This document shows positions 1 through 6,930 of a stretch of 6,958 nucleotides of DNA, one piece after another. The translations under genes were made by a program, and so were the position numbers. Each line of letters starts with the position of its first letter. The first letter of the stretch is position 1. The DNA is taken from positions 1-6,958 of the forward strand of contig RFIV01000062.1 in assembly GCA_003695085.1 (NCBI GenBank), written 5' to 3'. Below the pieces are notes generated by a model that had not been told where the DNA came from, searched no databases, and saw only the letters and a list, made by a program, of their open reading frames with translations. Source of the stretch: Gammaproteobacteria bacterium. Its GTDB lineage: Bacteria > Pseudomonadota > Gammaproteobacteria > Pseudomonadales > Oleiphilaceae.

Positions 1-738
1 CGCCCGGGCTGCGCGTACATACTCGAAATTGCGCGCGCGCAGGAATTCGGCACGCACGACGTCCACCAGGCTGGTCCAGCTGAACAGCAGCATGATGCCC
101 AGCAGCCACCAGAAATTCGGTGCGACAAAACTCGACAGGATGATGAGAATGAACAGCACCGGAAGGCTGGACCAGATTTCCAGAAAGCGCTGACCGAGCA
201 AGTCGATTGCGCCACCAAAATAGCCCTGTACGGCACCCACCGCGATTCCGACGATGGATCCGAAGAAGGTCACCAGCAGCGCAAACACGATACTGATCCT
301 GAAGCCGTATATCACGCGGGCCAGCACATCCCGGCCCTGATCATCGGTGCCCAGCCAGTTCTCGGCACTGGGCGGAGCAGGGGCCGGCACATCCAGTTGA
401 TAGTTGATTGTCTTGTAGTTGTATCGGACCGGTGGCCAGAGCATCCAGCCGTCTGCCTCGATCAGTGCCTGAACTTCCGGATCCCGGTAATCCGCCTCCG
501 TTTCAAAAAAGCCTCCGAACTCGGTCTCCGGGTAGGCCTTGAATACAGGGAAATACCACTGATCCTGAAAGCGCACCAGTATGGGCTTGTCGTTGGCAAT
601 GAATTCGGCGAACAGAGAAAGGCCGAAGAGCACGAGAAAAATCCAGAGCGACCAGTAGCCGCGGCGATTCTGGCAGAACTTGTGCCAGCGGCGCTGGTTC
701 GGTGGTGACCACTGTGACGGGCGGAACCAGGCCTTCAT
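1..738 (-). CDS. yejE: YejE-type peptide ABC transporter permease, C-terminus cut by window edge
   Basis: Inner-membrane permease subunit of a peptide ABC importer that would pair with YejB. The frame is open from an ATG at 738-736 to the left edge, giving 246 residues (E. coli YejE has about 340). A first membrane segment lies at about residues 31-47, followed by a periplasmic region. The DppC/OppC-type motif NWLGTDDQGRDVLARVIYG starts at residue 127, with further membrane segments at about 148-170, 191-206 and 208-224. The sequence stops inside the cytoplasmic EAA loop (EYVRAARA, residues 239-246), which contacts the ATPase, so about the last 95 residues are outside the window. The start overlaps the yejB stop as ATGA and is preceded by GGGAG 8 nt upstream, which supports this start and translational coupling. 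Family assignment is confident. The exact peptide substrate is unknown. Confidence 0.93.
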   Translation of the reverse strand, partial: MKAWFRPSQWSPPNQRRWHKFCQNRRGYWSLWIFLVLFGLSLFAEFIANDKPILVRFQDQWYFPVFKAYPETEFGGFFETEADYRDPEVQALIEADGWMLWPPVRYNYKTINYQLDVPAPAPPSAENWLGTDDQGRDVLARVIYGFRISIVFALLVTFFGSIVGIAVGAVQGYFGGAIDLLGQRFLEIWSSLPVLFILIILSSFVAPNFWWLLGIMLLFSWTSLVDVVRAEFLRARNFEYVRAARA

Positions 739-1832
739 GTGCGCTGCTCCCGGTTCTCGAAATTGATGCGTGGATCAATCCACACGTACATCAGGTCACT
801 GATCAGTTTGAGCACCAGACCGACCAGGGTGAAGATATACAGTGTGCCAAACATCACGGGATAGTCACGGTTTACAGTCGACTGAAAACCCAGCAGTCCC
901 AGTCCGTCGAGGGAAAAGACCACTTCGATCAACAGTGAACCGGTAAAGAAAATGCCGATCAGGGCTGCCGGCATGCCTGCAATGACGATGAGCATGGCAT
1001 TTCGGAAAACATGACCATAGAGAATGCGGGATTCTTCAAGTCCCTTGGCGCGTGCTGTCACCACATATTGCTTGCGGATCTCGTCCAGAAAAGAATTCTT
1101 GGTCAGAATCGTGAGGGCTGCAAAACCTCCGATCACATTGGCTGTGACGGGCAGCACCAGGTGCCAGGCATAGTCGGCGATCTTGCCGTACCAGGGGAGC
1201 TGGTCGAAGTTTTCGGATGTGAGGCCCCTGAGCGGAAACCAGTCAAGCCAGGTACCGCCTGCAAACAGCACGATGAGCAGGATGGCGAAGAGAAACCCGG
1301 GGATGGCGTAGCCGGCAATGATGACGGTACTGGTCCAGACATCGAAACGCGACCCATCATGCACCGCCTTGCGGATGCCCAGGGGGATGGACACGAGGTA
1401 GATAATGAGGGTCGACCACAAGCCCAGCGATATGGATACCGGCATCTTCTCGATGATCAGGTCGATCACGGAACGGTCATGGTAGAAGCTGTCGCCAAAC
1501 TCGAACCGGGCATAGTTGCCCAGCATGAGCAGGAACCGCTCCCATGCCGGCTTGTCAAACCCGTAGAGCTTCTCGATGCGTTTGACCAGTTCCGGATCCA
1601 GGCCCTGAGCGCCCCGGTAGCCGGAGCCATCAGACGCGGCTGAGGTGCTGGTCTGTACTTCGGCGCCGGTACCCATGCGGCTTTGCAGGTCCGGTGTGAT
1701 GCCGTGCAGACGCGCGAGCATCTGCTCGACCGGCCCGCCCGGAGCCGCCTGCACGATGGCAAAATTGATCAGCAGGATGCCTATGAGTGTCGGAACCATC
1801 AGCGCCAGCCGGCGCAGTATATAGGTCGCCAT
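735..1832 (-). CDS. yejB: YejB-type peptide ABC transporter permease
   Basis: Complete 365-residue inner-membrane permease, about the length of E. coli YejB and very similar to it as I recall that sequence (for example LPVSISLGLWS-type, SIPLGIRKAV and LTKNSFLDEIRKQYVVTA blocks). An N-terminal membrane segment lies at about residues 9-29, followed by a large periplasmic loop that holds YRGAQGLDPELV. Five more segments lie at about 133-153, 168-190, 222-243, 283-305 and 328-351. The EAA loop that docks to the ATPase is YVVTARAKGL...FRNA, residues 256-279. It ends with the family's WIDPRINFENR tail. The ATG lies 3 nt after the yejA stop with only a weak Shine-Dalgarno, so it is probably coupled to yejA translation. 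It forms the translocation channel with YejE. Confidence 0.96.
   Translation of the reverse strand: MATYILRRLALMVPTLIGILLINFAIVQAAPGGPVEQMLARLHGITPDLQSRMGTGAEVQTSTSAASDGSGYRGAQGLDPELVKRIEKLYGFDKPAWERFLLMLGNYARFEFGDSFYHDRSVIDLIIEKMPVSISLGLWSTLIIYLVSIPLGIRKAVHDGSRFDVWTSTVIIAGYAIPGFLFAILLIVLFAGGTWLDWFPLRGLTSENFDQLPWYGKIADYAWHLVLPVTANVIGGFAALTILTKNSFLDEIRKQYVVTARAKGLEESRILYGHVFRNAMLIVIAGMPAALIGIFFTGSLLIEVVFSLDGLGLLGFQSTVNRDYPVMFGTLYIFTLVGLVLKLISDLMYVWIDPRINFENREQRT
747..751 (-). promoter_or_regulatory. Ribosome binding site of yejE inside yejB
   Basis: On the minus strand GGGAG lies 8 nt before the yejE ATG, within the last codons of yejB. Together with the ATGA stop/start overlap it fixes the yejE start. 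Confidence 0.6.
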
Positions 1833-1835
1833 CGG

Positions 1836-3629
1836 TTACGGCTTCATCCACCAGGTATCAAAGTCCAGCCCCGAAAGCGGGGCTTTGTCGGGGTGGGCCA
1901 GCTGTTTCCAGTAGGCCAGTCTCAGGTAGGGGATGTGCCACTGTGGGATGACCAGAAACTGCCATTGAAGCACGCGGTCCAGTGCACGCACTGTGTTTAC
2001 CAGTGACTGGCGGTCGGGTGCCTGGGCCACGCGTTCCACGAGTGCATCAATCACCGGAGACCTGACGCCTGTATAGTTGCGCGAACCAGGCTGATCGGCA
2101 CGCGTTGAATGCCAGTACTCCATCTGCTCATTGCCGGGTGAAAGGGACTGCGGAATCGTGCCGACGAACATGTCGAAATCATAGCTCCGGATACGATTGA
2201 TATACTGGGTGGAATCTACCAGCCGAATCGTTGCCTTGACCCCGATTTTGCTCAGATTCTGAATGAAAGGCTGAACAATGCGCTCAAAGTCCTTGCTCAC
2301 CAGCAAAATCTCGAACTGCAGGGGCGTTCCGTCTTTTTTGCGGGTGAGTACACCGTTCTTCATGCCCCAGCCGGCTTTTTTCAGCAACACAACGGCCTTT
2401 TTCAGATTCTGGCGGATGTTACCGGGCGTGGGGTTGGACGGTGGGTTGTACTCGGTTGTCCAGACCCTGGGATCCAGCTGGCCCCTGAATGGTTCAAGCA
2501 GGGCACGCTCTGCTTCACCCGGGGTGCCGGTCGCGGCCAGTTCGGAGTTCTGGAAATAGCTGCGCGTGCGGCTGTATTGGTTGTAGAACAGGTTCTGGTT
2601 GGTCCACTCGAAATCGAATGCGTAGGCCAGTGCCTCGCGCACGTGCGGATCATCGAACATCGGGCGGCGCGTGTTGAACAGGAATCCCTGCATGCCCACG
2701 GACATGCCGTGACGGACTTCTTCCTTGATAATGTCTCCGCGCTCTACAGCCGGACCGATATAGGCAGTCGCCCAGAACTTGGAGACATTCTCCTGCCGAA
2801 AGTCGTAATCACCGGACTTCAGGGCCTCCAGAGCCACCGTTGAATCCTTGAAATACTTGATTGTGATGCGGTCAAAGTTGTAAAAGCCCCGGTTTACCGG
2901 CAAATCTTTGGCCCAGTAGTCCTTGACGCGCGTGTAGGTGATATCCTGGCCGGGACTGAGCTTCTCGATGCGATAGGGGCCACTTCCTACGGGAATCGTC
3001 AGATCGGCCTTGCCGAAATCGTGCTTCTCGAAATAGTGTTTGGGCAGCACTTTCATCTGGCCAAGTATCAGGGGCAGCTCACGGTTCTTGCCGTCCTGAA
3101 ACTCAAAGCGAATCGTCCGCTCATCGATGATTTTGACGTCTTTGACATCGCGATAGTACGCGCGATAGAAAGGGTTCGCCCGCTCGTGCGTGGTCAGCAT
3201 TTCAAAGGTAAAGGCGACGTCCTCGGCGGTGATCGGGTGGCCGTCTTGGAACCGGGCCTGAGGGTTGAGATGAAAGGTCACGGAGGTTCGGTCTTCTGCG
3301 ACCTCTATCTTTTGCGCAATCAATCCGTACTCACTGAAGGGCTCATCCCCGGAATGCTTGGTCAGGGAGTCGTACAGCCAGTCCAGACCCTCTGCTGCCA
3401 CACCCTTGACCAGAAAGGGGTTGAGGCTGTCAAAGCCGTCCCCGACTGTGCCCAGACGCACATGCCCGCCCTTGGGCGCGTCCGGATTCACATAGTCGAA
3501 ATGGGTAAAATCTTCGGGGTACTTGAGGTCGCCGTATACGGCCAGACCGTGGGTGGGAGCCGCCTGGGCGAGAGAGAAGGAAAAGACCCAGGCGAGCAAT
3601 GTCAGCAAAGTGCGGCAAAAAAAGCGCAT
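1836..3629 (-). CDS. yejA: YejA-type periplasmic peptide-binding protein (solute-binding family 5)
   Basis: Complete 597-residue solute-binding protein of the DppA/OppA class (SBP_bac_5), close to the roughly 604 residues of E. coli YejA. It captures peptides in the periplasm and delivers them to YejBE. A Sec signal peptide is clear: MRF, a hydrophobic core at about residues 7-21, and an AQA|A cleavage site near residue 23. No lipobox is visible, so the protein should be soluble and periplasmic. The mature start HGLAVYGDLKYPEDFTHFDYVNP is typical of the YejA branch. The family 5 signature region is at about 117-143 (FHLNPQARFQDGHPITAEDV). An AKGG-like APKGG motif is at 51-55, and the C-terminal tail contains WQFLVIPQWHIPY. 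The ATG has AAAGGA 11 nt upstream. It is first in the yejABE unit and divergent from the HDOD gene. In E. coli this transporter takes up the peptide-nucleotide antibiotic microcin C; the natural substrate here is not shown. Confidence 0.95.
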   Translation of the reverse strand: MRFFCRTLLTLLAWVFSFSLAQAAPTHGLAVYGDLKYPEDFTHFDYVNPDAPKGGHVRLGTVGDGFDSLNPFLVKGVAAEGLDWLYDSLTKHSGDEPFSEYGLIAQKIEVAEDRTSVTFHLNPQARFQDGHPITAEDVAFTFEMLTTHERANPFYRAYYRDVKDVKIIDERTIRFEFQDGKNRELPLILGQMKVLPKHYFEKHDFGKADLTIPVGSGPYRIEKLSPGQDITYTRVKDYWAKDLPVNRGFYNFDRITIKYFKDSTVALEALKSGDYDFRQENVSKFWATAYIGPAVERGDIIKEEVRHGMSVGMQGFLFNTRRPMFDDPHVREALAYAFDFEWTNQNLFYNQYSRTRSYFQNSELAATGTPGEAERALLEPFRGQLDPRVWTTEYNPPSNPTPGNIRQNLKKAVVLLKKAGWGMKNGVLTRKKDGTPLQFEILLVSKDFERIVQPFIQNLSKIGVKATIRLVDSTQYINRIRSYDFDMFVGTIPQSLSPGNEQMEYWHSTRADQPGSRNYTGVRSPVIDALVERVAQAPDRQSLVNTVRALDRVLQWQFLVIPQWHIPYLRLAYWKQLAHPDKAPLSGLDFDTWWMKP

Positions 3630-3640
3630 GAATCAGGTTG

Positions 3641-3646
3641 TCCTTT
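3641..3646 (-). promoter_or_regulatory. Ribosome binding site of yejA
   Basis: AAAGGA on the minus strand, 11 nt upstream of the yejA ATG. The spacing is slightly long but usable, and no better site is nearer. It supports the signal-peptide-encoding start. Confidence 0.55.
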
Positions 3647-3681
3647 GGTTTTTATGTTGGAGCTGTTCTAACCTTGTAATA

Positions 3682-3711
3682 GCCTCCTGTTTTCCAATGG
3701 GAGGCAAACAG
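3682..3711. repeat. Overlapping, mutually exclusive inverted repeats in the yejA leader
   Basis: On the plus strand GCCTCC (3682-3687) is complementary to GGAGGC (3700-3705), and CTGTTT (3687-3692) is complementary to AAACAG (3706-3711). The arms interleave, with 12- and 13-nt loops, so the two 6-bp hairpins share bases and cannot both form as full stems. On the minus strand they lie 53-82 nt upstream of the yejA ATG, in its probable 5' leader. They could be a regulatory RNA structure, a protein operator or chance. The pairing is seen directly; the role is not known. Confidence 0.4.
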
Positions 3712-3774
3712 TTAGTGTGCCGTGGGACGTGAGCCAAGATCAACCCCGGCGTGTGTTCGAAGCATTAAAACTTT

Positions 3775-3780
3775 GAAGGG
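3775..3780 (+). promoter_or_regulatory. Ribosome binding site that selects the TTG start of the HDOD-GAF gene
   Basis: GAAGGG lies 6 nt before TTG at 3787. The next in-frame ATG (3841, residue 19) has no comparable purine-rich site and would remove the start of the N-terminal helix. This favours TTG. Confidence 0.65.
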
Positions 3781-3786
3781 TGTCTC

Positions 3787-5229
3787 TTGAGCGGATTTGC
3801 GCCCCAGAATCTGGAGCAATGGCTGGACGAGCTCAGCGAAATGAAAGCCGTGTCGCTGGGGGCTGTCATTCAGGAGCTGAACCGGCTGACGGCTTCTGAT
3901 GAGACTTCGGTACAACAGCTGGCCAACGCCATCATGAAAGACCCGTCACTCACGGGCAAGGTGCTCAAGGCGGCCAACAGCGCCGCATTCAATCCGCAGG
4001 AAATCCCTGTCAGCACCATTTCACGGGCCATCATGCACGTGGGGTTCGACACGATCCGCGCACTGTCTGTCGGCGCTCTTCTGGCAGAGCAGCTGCTGGG
4101 ACCGGATGCCAGTGAACAGCTGGTAGCGCGCATTGCTCAGGCGGTGACCGCTGCGACGCAGGCCCGGAAACTGTGCAGGGGGCTGAAGTCCGAGCTTCGG
4201 GAGGAAGTGTTTGTGGCCAGCCTGCTGTATCACATGGGAGAGTTGCTGGTCTGGAGTTATCCGCATCCCATTGTGGACAAGGCGACCCGTGTGTACGTGG
4301 AGACCGGCGACCTCAGAGAGGCCGAGAAAGTATTGGGCGTCAGGTTCCGGGAATTGACGCGGGGCCTGGTGACACACTGGCGTTTGGGAGCGGTGCTTGA
4401 GGAGGCGCTGGACAATCCTGTCAGCAAAGCTGCACTGGCGGTACGGGCGGGGCACGAGATCGCTGAAGCGCTGGCCAGAGGGCCGGGGCATCCGTCTGTC
4501 AAAAAGGCCGTGGAAAAGGCTGCCCGGGACCTGGAGCTGGAAATCAAGACCGTGCGTGCCGGGGTGTCCGAAGCGGTCAAGGAGGCTGAAACCCTCGGGC
4601 AGACCTACGGCGACAAGCGGCTGACCGCACTGCTGAGCGGACAAACGCAGGCCCACAGGCGGGCAGACGGCGAACAGGAGGGGGTGCCAGCTACGCATGG
4701 CAATGGGCCGGACAGCGCGCTGCAATTGGCTATCCTGCAAGATATCATGCAGGCGATGGCCACCGGAATCAGCTCAACGGAATTGTTCAGAATGATTCTG
4801 GACGGTCTGCACCGGGCGGTCGGGCTCGAGCGGGTCTGCCTGGCACTGCTCAACCCTCAGCGTAACAGTCTCTCGGCGCGAATGGCTGTGGGTGAGGGTA
4901 CCGAAAAGTGGGTGCAGGCCTTTCGGTTTACATACAGTCGCAGGCGCAATAACTTCTGGTATGAGGTCATGCAGACGCATGGCGTGGTGTGGCTGGGACA
5001 TCCGGATTACGTGCGGCTTCAGCATCTTGCACCGGACGCGCTGGTCAATCTCACGCGGGCGCGACAGTGTCTGCTTGGCGGGTTGCTGACTCAGGGGCGG
5101 GAAATCGGGGTGCTGTATGCTGATCGTGGCACAGCCGGCGCACGCCTCATGGAGGATCATCGCGCCGGCTTTCGCTATTTTGTGCAGCAGGCGAACCTTT
5201 GCCTGAACATGCTGGCTCAGAAACGCTGA
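3787..5229 (+). CDS. HDOD-GAF regulatory protein
   Basis: Complete 480-residue cytoplasmic signalling protein with no signal peptide or membrane segment. Residues about 19-225 match the HDOD domain, an HD-related output domain: LANAIMKDPSLTGKVLKAANS (about 45-65), then TISRAIMHVGFDTIRAL (about 77-93). LLYHMGELLVW (146-156) stands where HD hydrolases carry their HD pair; here it reads HM, so metal-dependent hydrolysis is unlikely, as is usual for HDOD proteins. A charged helical stretch (about 236-270) and a polar, Gly/Gln-rich linker (about 284-312) lead to a GAF-like domain at about 315-475 (ILQDIMQAM, FRMILDGLHRAVGLERVCLALL, GREIGVLYAD). GAF domains bind small ligands or mediate dimerisation; the ligand cannot be predicted here. 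It starts at TTG with a good ribosome binding site. It is divergent from yejA and convergent with mltD, so it is its own transcription unit. HDOD proteins commonly act in signalling linked to second messengers, motility or stress. The specific partner and pathway are unknown. Confidence 0.9.
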   Translation: MSGFAPQNLEQWLDELSEMKAVSLGAVIQELNRLTASDETSVQQLANAIMKDPSLTGKVLKAANSAAFNPQEIPVSTISRAIMHVGFDTIRALSVGALLAEQLLGPDASEQLVARIAQAVTAATQARKLCRGLKSELREEVFVASLLYHMGELLVWSYPHPIVDKATRVYVETGDLREAEKVLGVRFRELTRGLVTHWRLGAVLEEALDNPVSKAALAVRAGHEIAEALARGPGHPSVKKAVEKAARDLELEIKTVRAGVSEAVKEAETLGQTYGDKRLTALLSGQTQAHRRADGEQEGVPATHGNGPDSALQLAILQDIMQAMATGISSTELFRMILDGLHRAVGLERVCLALLNPQRNSLSARMAVGEGTEKWVQAFRFTYSRRRNNFWYEVMQTHGVVWLGHPDYVRLQHLAPDALVNLTRARQCLLGGLLTQGREIGVLYADRGTAGARLMEDHRAGFRYFVQQANLCLNMLAQKR

Positions 5230-5259
5230 AGCAACGGGTGCCCCCTGGGGGGCTCAGCG
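5224..5259. terminator. GC-rich hairpin between convergent genes, possible bidirectional terminator
   Basis: An inner stem GCCCCC (5240-5245) / GGGGGC (5248-5253) is stacked directly on an outer stem CGCTGA (5224-5229) / TCAGCG (5254-5259), with a 10-nt bulge on one side. It fills the whole 24-nt gap between the HDOD-GAF and mltD stop codons. No run of T follows on either strand, so it is not a canonical intrinsic terminator. Its position between converging genes is what suggests termination or 3'-end protection. Confidence 0.4.
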
Positions 5260-6909
5260 CGTGCGGGTCACGTCAACATACAGGCTGAGCGACTGACCTG
5301 GGCGAAGCACATCTCCCGGATCCAGGTCATTCCACTTCACGATATCGTTGACGGATACGCTGAAACGGCCGGCAATACGATAGAGTGAATCCCCGTTACG
5401 CACACGGTAGCCGACCTTGCGTATGATTTTTCGGTCCGCGAGCATCGCACGGCTGGCCGCTTTGCCGTCTCGTTGCCAGATGACCAGCTTGCGGCCGGGC
5501 ATCAGCGGGTCAGTAGGCGCCATGCCGTTCCACTTGGCAAGCGCTCGGTGGTTGACGTCAAACTTGCGCGAAATATCCCAGAATGTATCGCCCTTGCGCA
5601 CGGTGTAGGTGAGTTTGCGGCTGTAACCTCTTGGCTGTCTCGACTGCTTGCGCTTCAACCGATTTTGGGCAGAAAGCGCATAGTAGTTGCCCGATTTGAA
5701 GGCACTGGGAATCATGAGTGCCTGACCTGCCCGTATGAGATTGCCGCGGATGCCGTTGATCTCGCGGATCACCTCTACGGTTGTCCGGTATTTTTTGGCC
5801 AGCGACAGCAGAGATTCGCCACTTTTGACCGTGTGCCGGGTCCAGTTGACGCGTTCCTCCGGAGAGAGGCGTGCAAGGTTCTGACGGAACACATCGCCCT
5901 TGCCATCCGGTACAAGCAGGTAATGGGGGCCGGTCGGCGGCGTGGCCCATTGGTTGAAGCCGGGGTTGAGGTAATACAGCTCCTCGAGATCAATGTCTGC
6001 AAGACGAGCAGCCTGGGACAGGTCCAGCTGGCCCTTGAAGTGCACGACTTCGAAGTAGGGCTCGTCGGGAATGTCCGGCAATGTAACGCCATACTTTTCA
6101 GGATTACGAACGATTCGGGCGATGGCGACCAGTTTGGGCACATATGCCGAGGTTTCGCGTGGCAGCGACAGTGACCAGAAGTCGGTTCCACGGCCACGCT
6201 TGCGGTTCTTGCGCTGAGCACGCAGCACCGTGCCGGCCCCCGAGTTGTAGCTGGCCAGTGCGAGCGACCAATCCCCGTCGAAGTAGGTTGTGAGCTTGGT
6301 CAGATAGTCAAATGCGGCGCGTGTCGAGGCCAGAACGTCACGGCGGCCGTCATACCACCAGTTCTGCTTGAGGCCATAAAGCTTGCCCGTAGAGGGAATG
6401 AACTGCCAGATTCCCGAAGCGCGGCCATGGGAGTAGGCAAAGGGGTCAAACGCGCTTTCAACCACGGGCAGGAGTGCCAGCTCGGTCGGAATACCCCGTT
6501 TTTCGGCCTCGTTGAGGATTGCATACAGGTAGCGTGACCCGCGGGTAAACACCCGGTTCAGGTAGTCGGGGTGCCGTGCATACCACGTTACCTGAGATTC
6601 AACACGTTGACTCTCAACGTCAAGGTTCAGTGCAAAGCCACGTCTCAGTCGGGGCCAGAGGGTGTGATCCGTGACGGAGTCCGCCCAGCTCAGCGCGACC
6701 TGAGACAGTCCGGACTCCAGTGCGTCCGTGTCCCATTCAGGCAAGGCCGGCACAAAGGGCGCAGGGTCTTCTGCCGGCAGAGGGGACGCGTCGGTAACCG
6801 GCACTGGTTGACCGACCGAAGGAGAGGGCGGCACCAGACTGCACGCAGCAAGCCCCAGTGCGAGAAGGCAAAACAACAGTAGGTGTCTGAACATCATGAA
6901 TCCGGTCAT
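5254..6909 (-). CDS. mltD: Membrane-bound lytic murein transglycosylase D with three LysM domains
   Basis: Complete 551-residue outer-membrane lipoprotein that cleaves the MurNAc-GlcNAc bond of peptidoglycan, leaving 1,6-anhydro-muropeptides. A signal peptide with lipobox L20-A-A-C23 marks the lipidated cysteine. A Pro-rich linker (about 26-55) leads to the SLT goose-lysozyme-like catalytic domain (about 115-270), with catalytic Glu151 in LLPVVESAFDPFAYS. The family motifs ASGIWQFIPSTGKLYGL and ALASYNSGAGTV (218-228) follow. Three peptidoglycan-binding LysM domains are at about 358-401, 434-478 and 501-545. E. coli MltD is about 452 residues with two LysM, so this form is longer. The start could be M1 (6909), M5 (6897) or M6 (6894). 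None has a strong ribosome binding site, and all keep the lipobox. It lies 17 nt downstream of the putative gloB end, so the two are probably cotranscribed. Confidence 0.95.
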   Translation of the reverse strand: MTGFMMFRHLLLFCLLALGLAACSLVPPSPSVGQPVPVTDASPLPAEDPAPFVPALPEWDTDALESGLSQVALSWADSVTDHTLWPRLRRGFALNLDVESQRVESQVTWYARHPDYLNRVFTRGSRYLYAILNEAEKRGIPTELALLPVVESAFDPFAYSHGRASGIWQFIPSTGKLYGLKQNWWYDGRRDVLASTRAAFDYLTKLTTYFDGDWSLALASYNSGAGTVLRAQRKNRKRGRGTDFWSLSLPRETSAYVPKLVAIARIVRNPEKYGVTLPDIPDEPYFEVVHFKGQLDLSQAARLADIDLEELYYLNPGFNQWATPPTGPHYLLVPDGKGDVFRQNLARLSPEERVNWTRHTVKSGESLLSLAKKYRTTVEVIREINGIRGNLIRAGQALMIPSAFKSGNYYALSAQNRLKRKQSRQPRGYSRKLTYTVRKGDTFWDISRKFDVNHRALAKWNGMAPTDPLMPGRKLVIWQRDGKAASRAMLADRKIIRKVGYRVRNGDSLYRIAGRFSVSVNDIVKWNDLDPGDVLRPGQSLSLYVDVTRTR

Positions 6910-6912
6910 GTT

Positions 6913-6930
6913 CTGAGCGTAACGGCTCAG
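6913..6930. repeat. Short inverted repeat in the gloB-mltD junction
   Basis: CTGAGC (6913-6918) and GCTCAG (6925-6930) form a perfect 6-bp stem with a 6-nt loop. It overlaps the putative gloB stop and ends 3 nt before the first possible mltD ATG. No T run follows, so it is not a convincing terminator. It may influence translation initiation of mltD, or it may be chance. Confidence 0.35.

Larger units (their letters stand above)
3630..3786. other. Divergent intergenic region between yejA and the HDOD-GAF gene
   Basis: This 157-nt stretch is more AT-rich than the flanking genes and must hold the promoters of both divergent units unless they start further away. I find no convincing sigma-70 promoter by eye. 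The best -10-like hexamer on the plus strand is TGTAAT at 3675-3680, without a good -35 at 17 nt. No tRNA, riboswitch or credible small gene is visible. It does contain two ribosome binding sites and overlapping inverted repeats, listed separately. Confidence 0.6.

Noticed and set aside
30..43. Short GC-alternating run near the left edge
   Set aside because: It lies within yejE coding sequence (Arg/Ala codons) and is too short to be a meaningful repeat.
1011..1643. 210-residue open frame on the plus strand opposite yejB
   Set aside because: Antisense to conserved permease sequence. The composition is hydrophilic and His/Gln-rich, as expected for the complement of membrane-helix codons.
3021..3671. 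216-residue open frame on the plus strand opposite the start of yejA
   Set aside because: Antisense shadow of the YejA frame, with no domain or signal.
3682..3711. H-type RNA pseudoknot
   Set aside because: The arms are in crossing order, but there is no spacer between adjacent arms to cross the grooves and one base is shared, so both stems cannot form fully. Alternative hairpins are kept instead.
3712..3765. Possible 17-codon leader peptide upstream of yejA on the minus strand (ATG at 3765, stop at 3712)
   Set aside because: No ribosome binding site, no run of regulatory codons, and it is only the tail of a longer spurious frame that runs into the HDOD gene.
4021..4740. 239-residue open frame on the minus strand opposite the HDOD-GAF gene
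   Set aside because: It lies wholly inside a well-supported gene. Its Pro/Arg/His/Gln-rich composition is typical of an antisense shadow, and no family is recognisable.
5473..6174. 233-residue open frame on the plus strand opposite mltD
   Set aside because: Antisense to conserved SLT and LysM coding sequence, with no recognisable domain.
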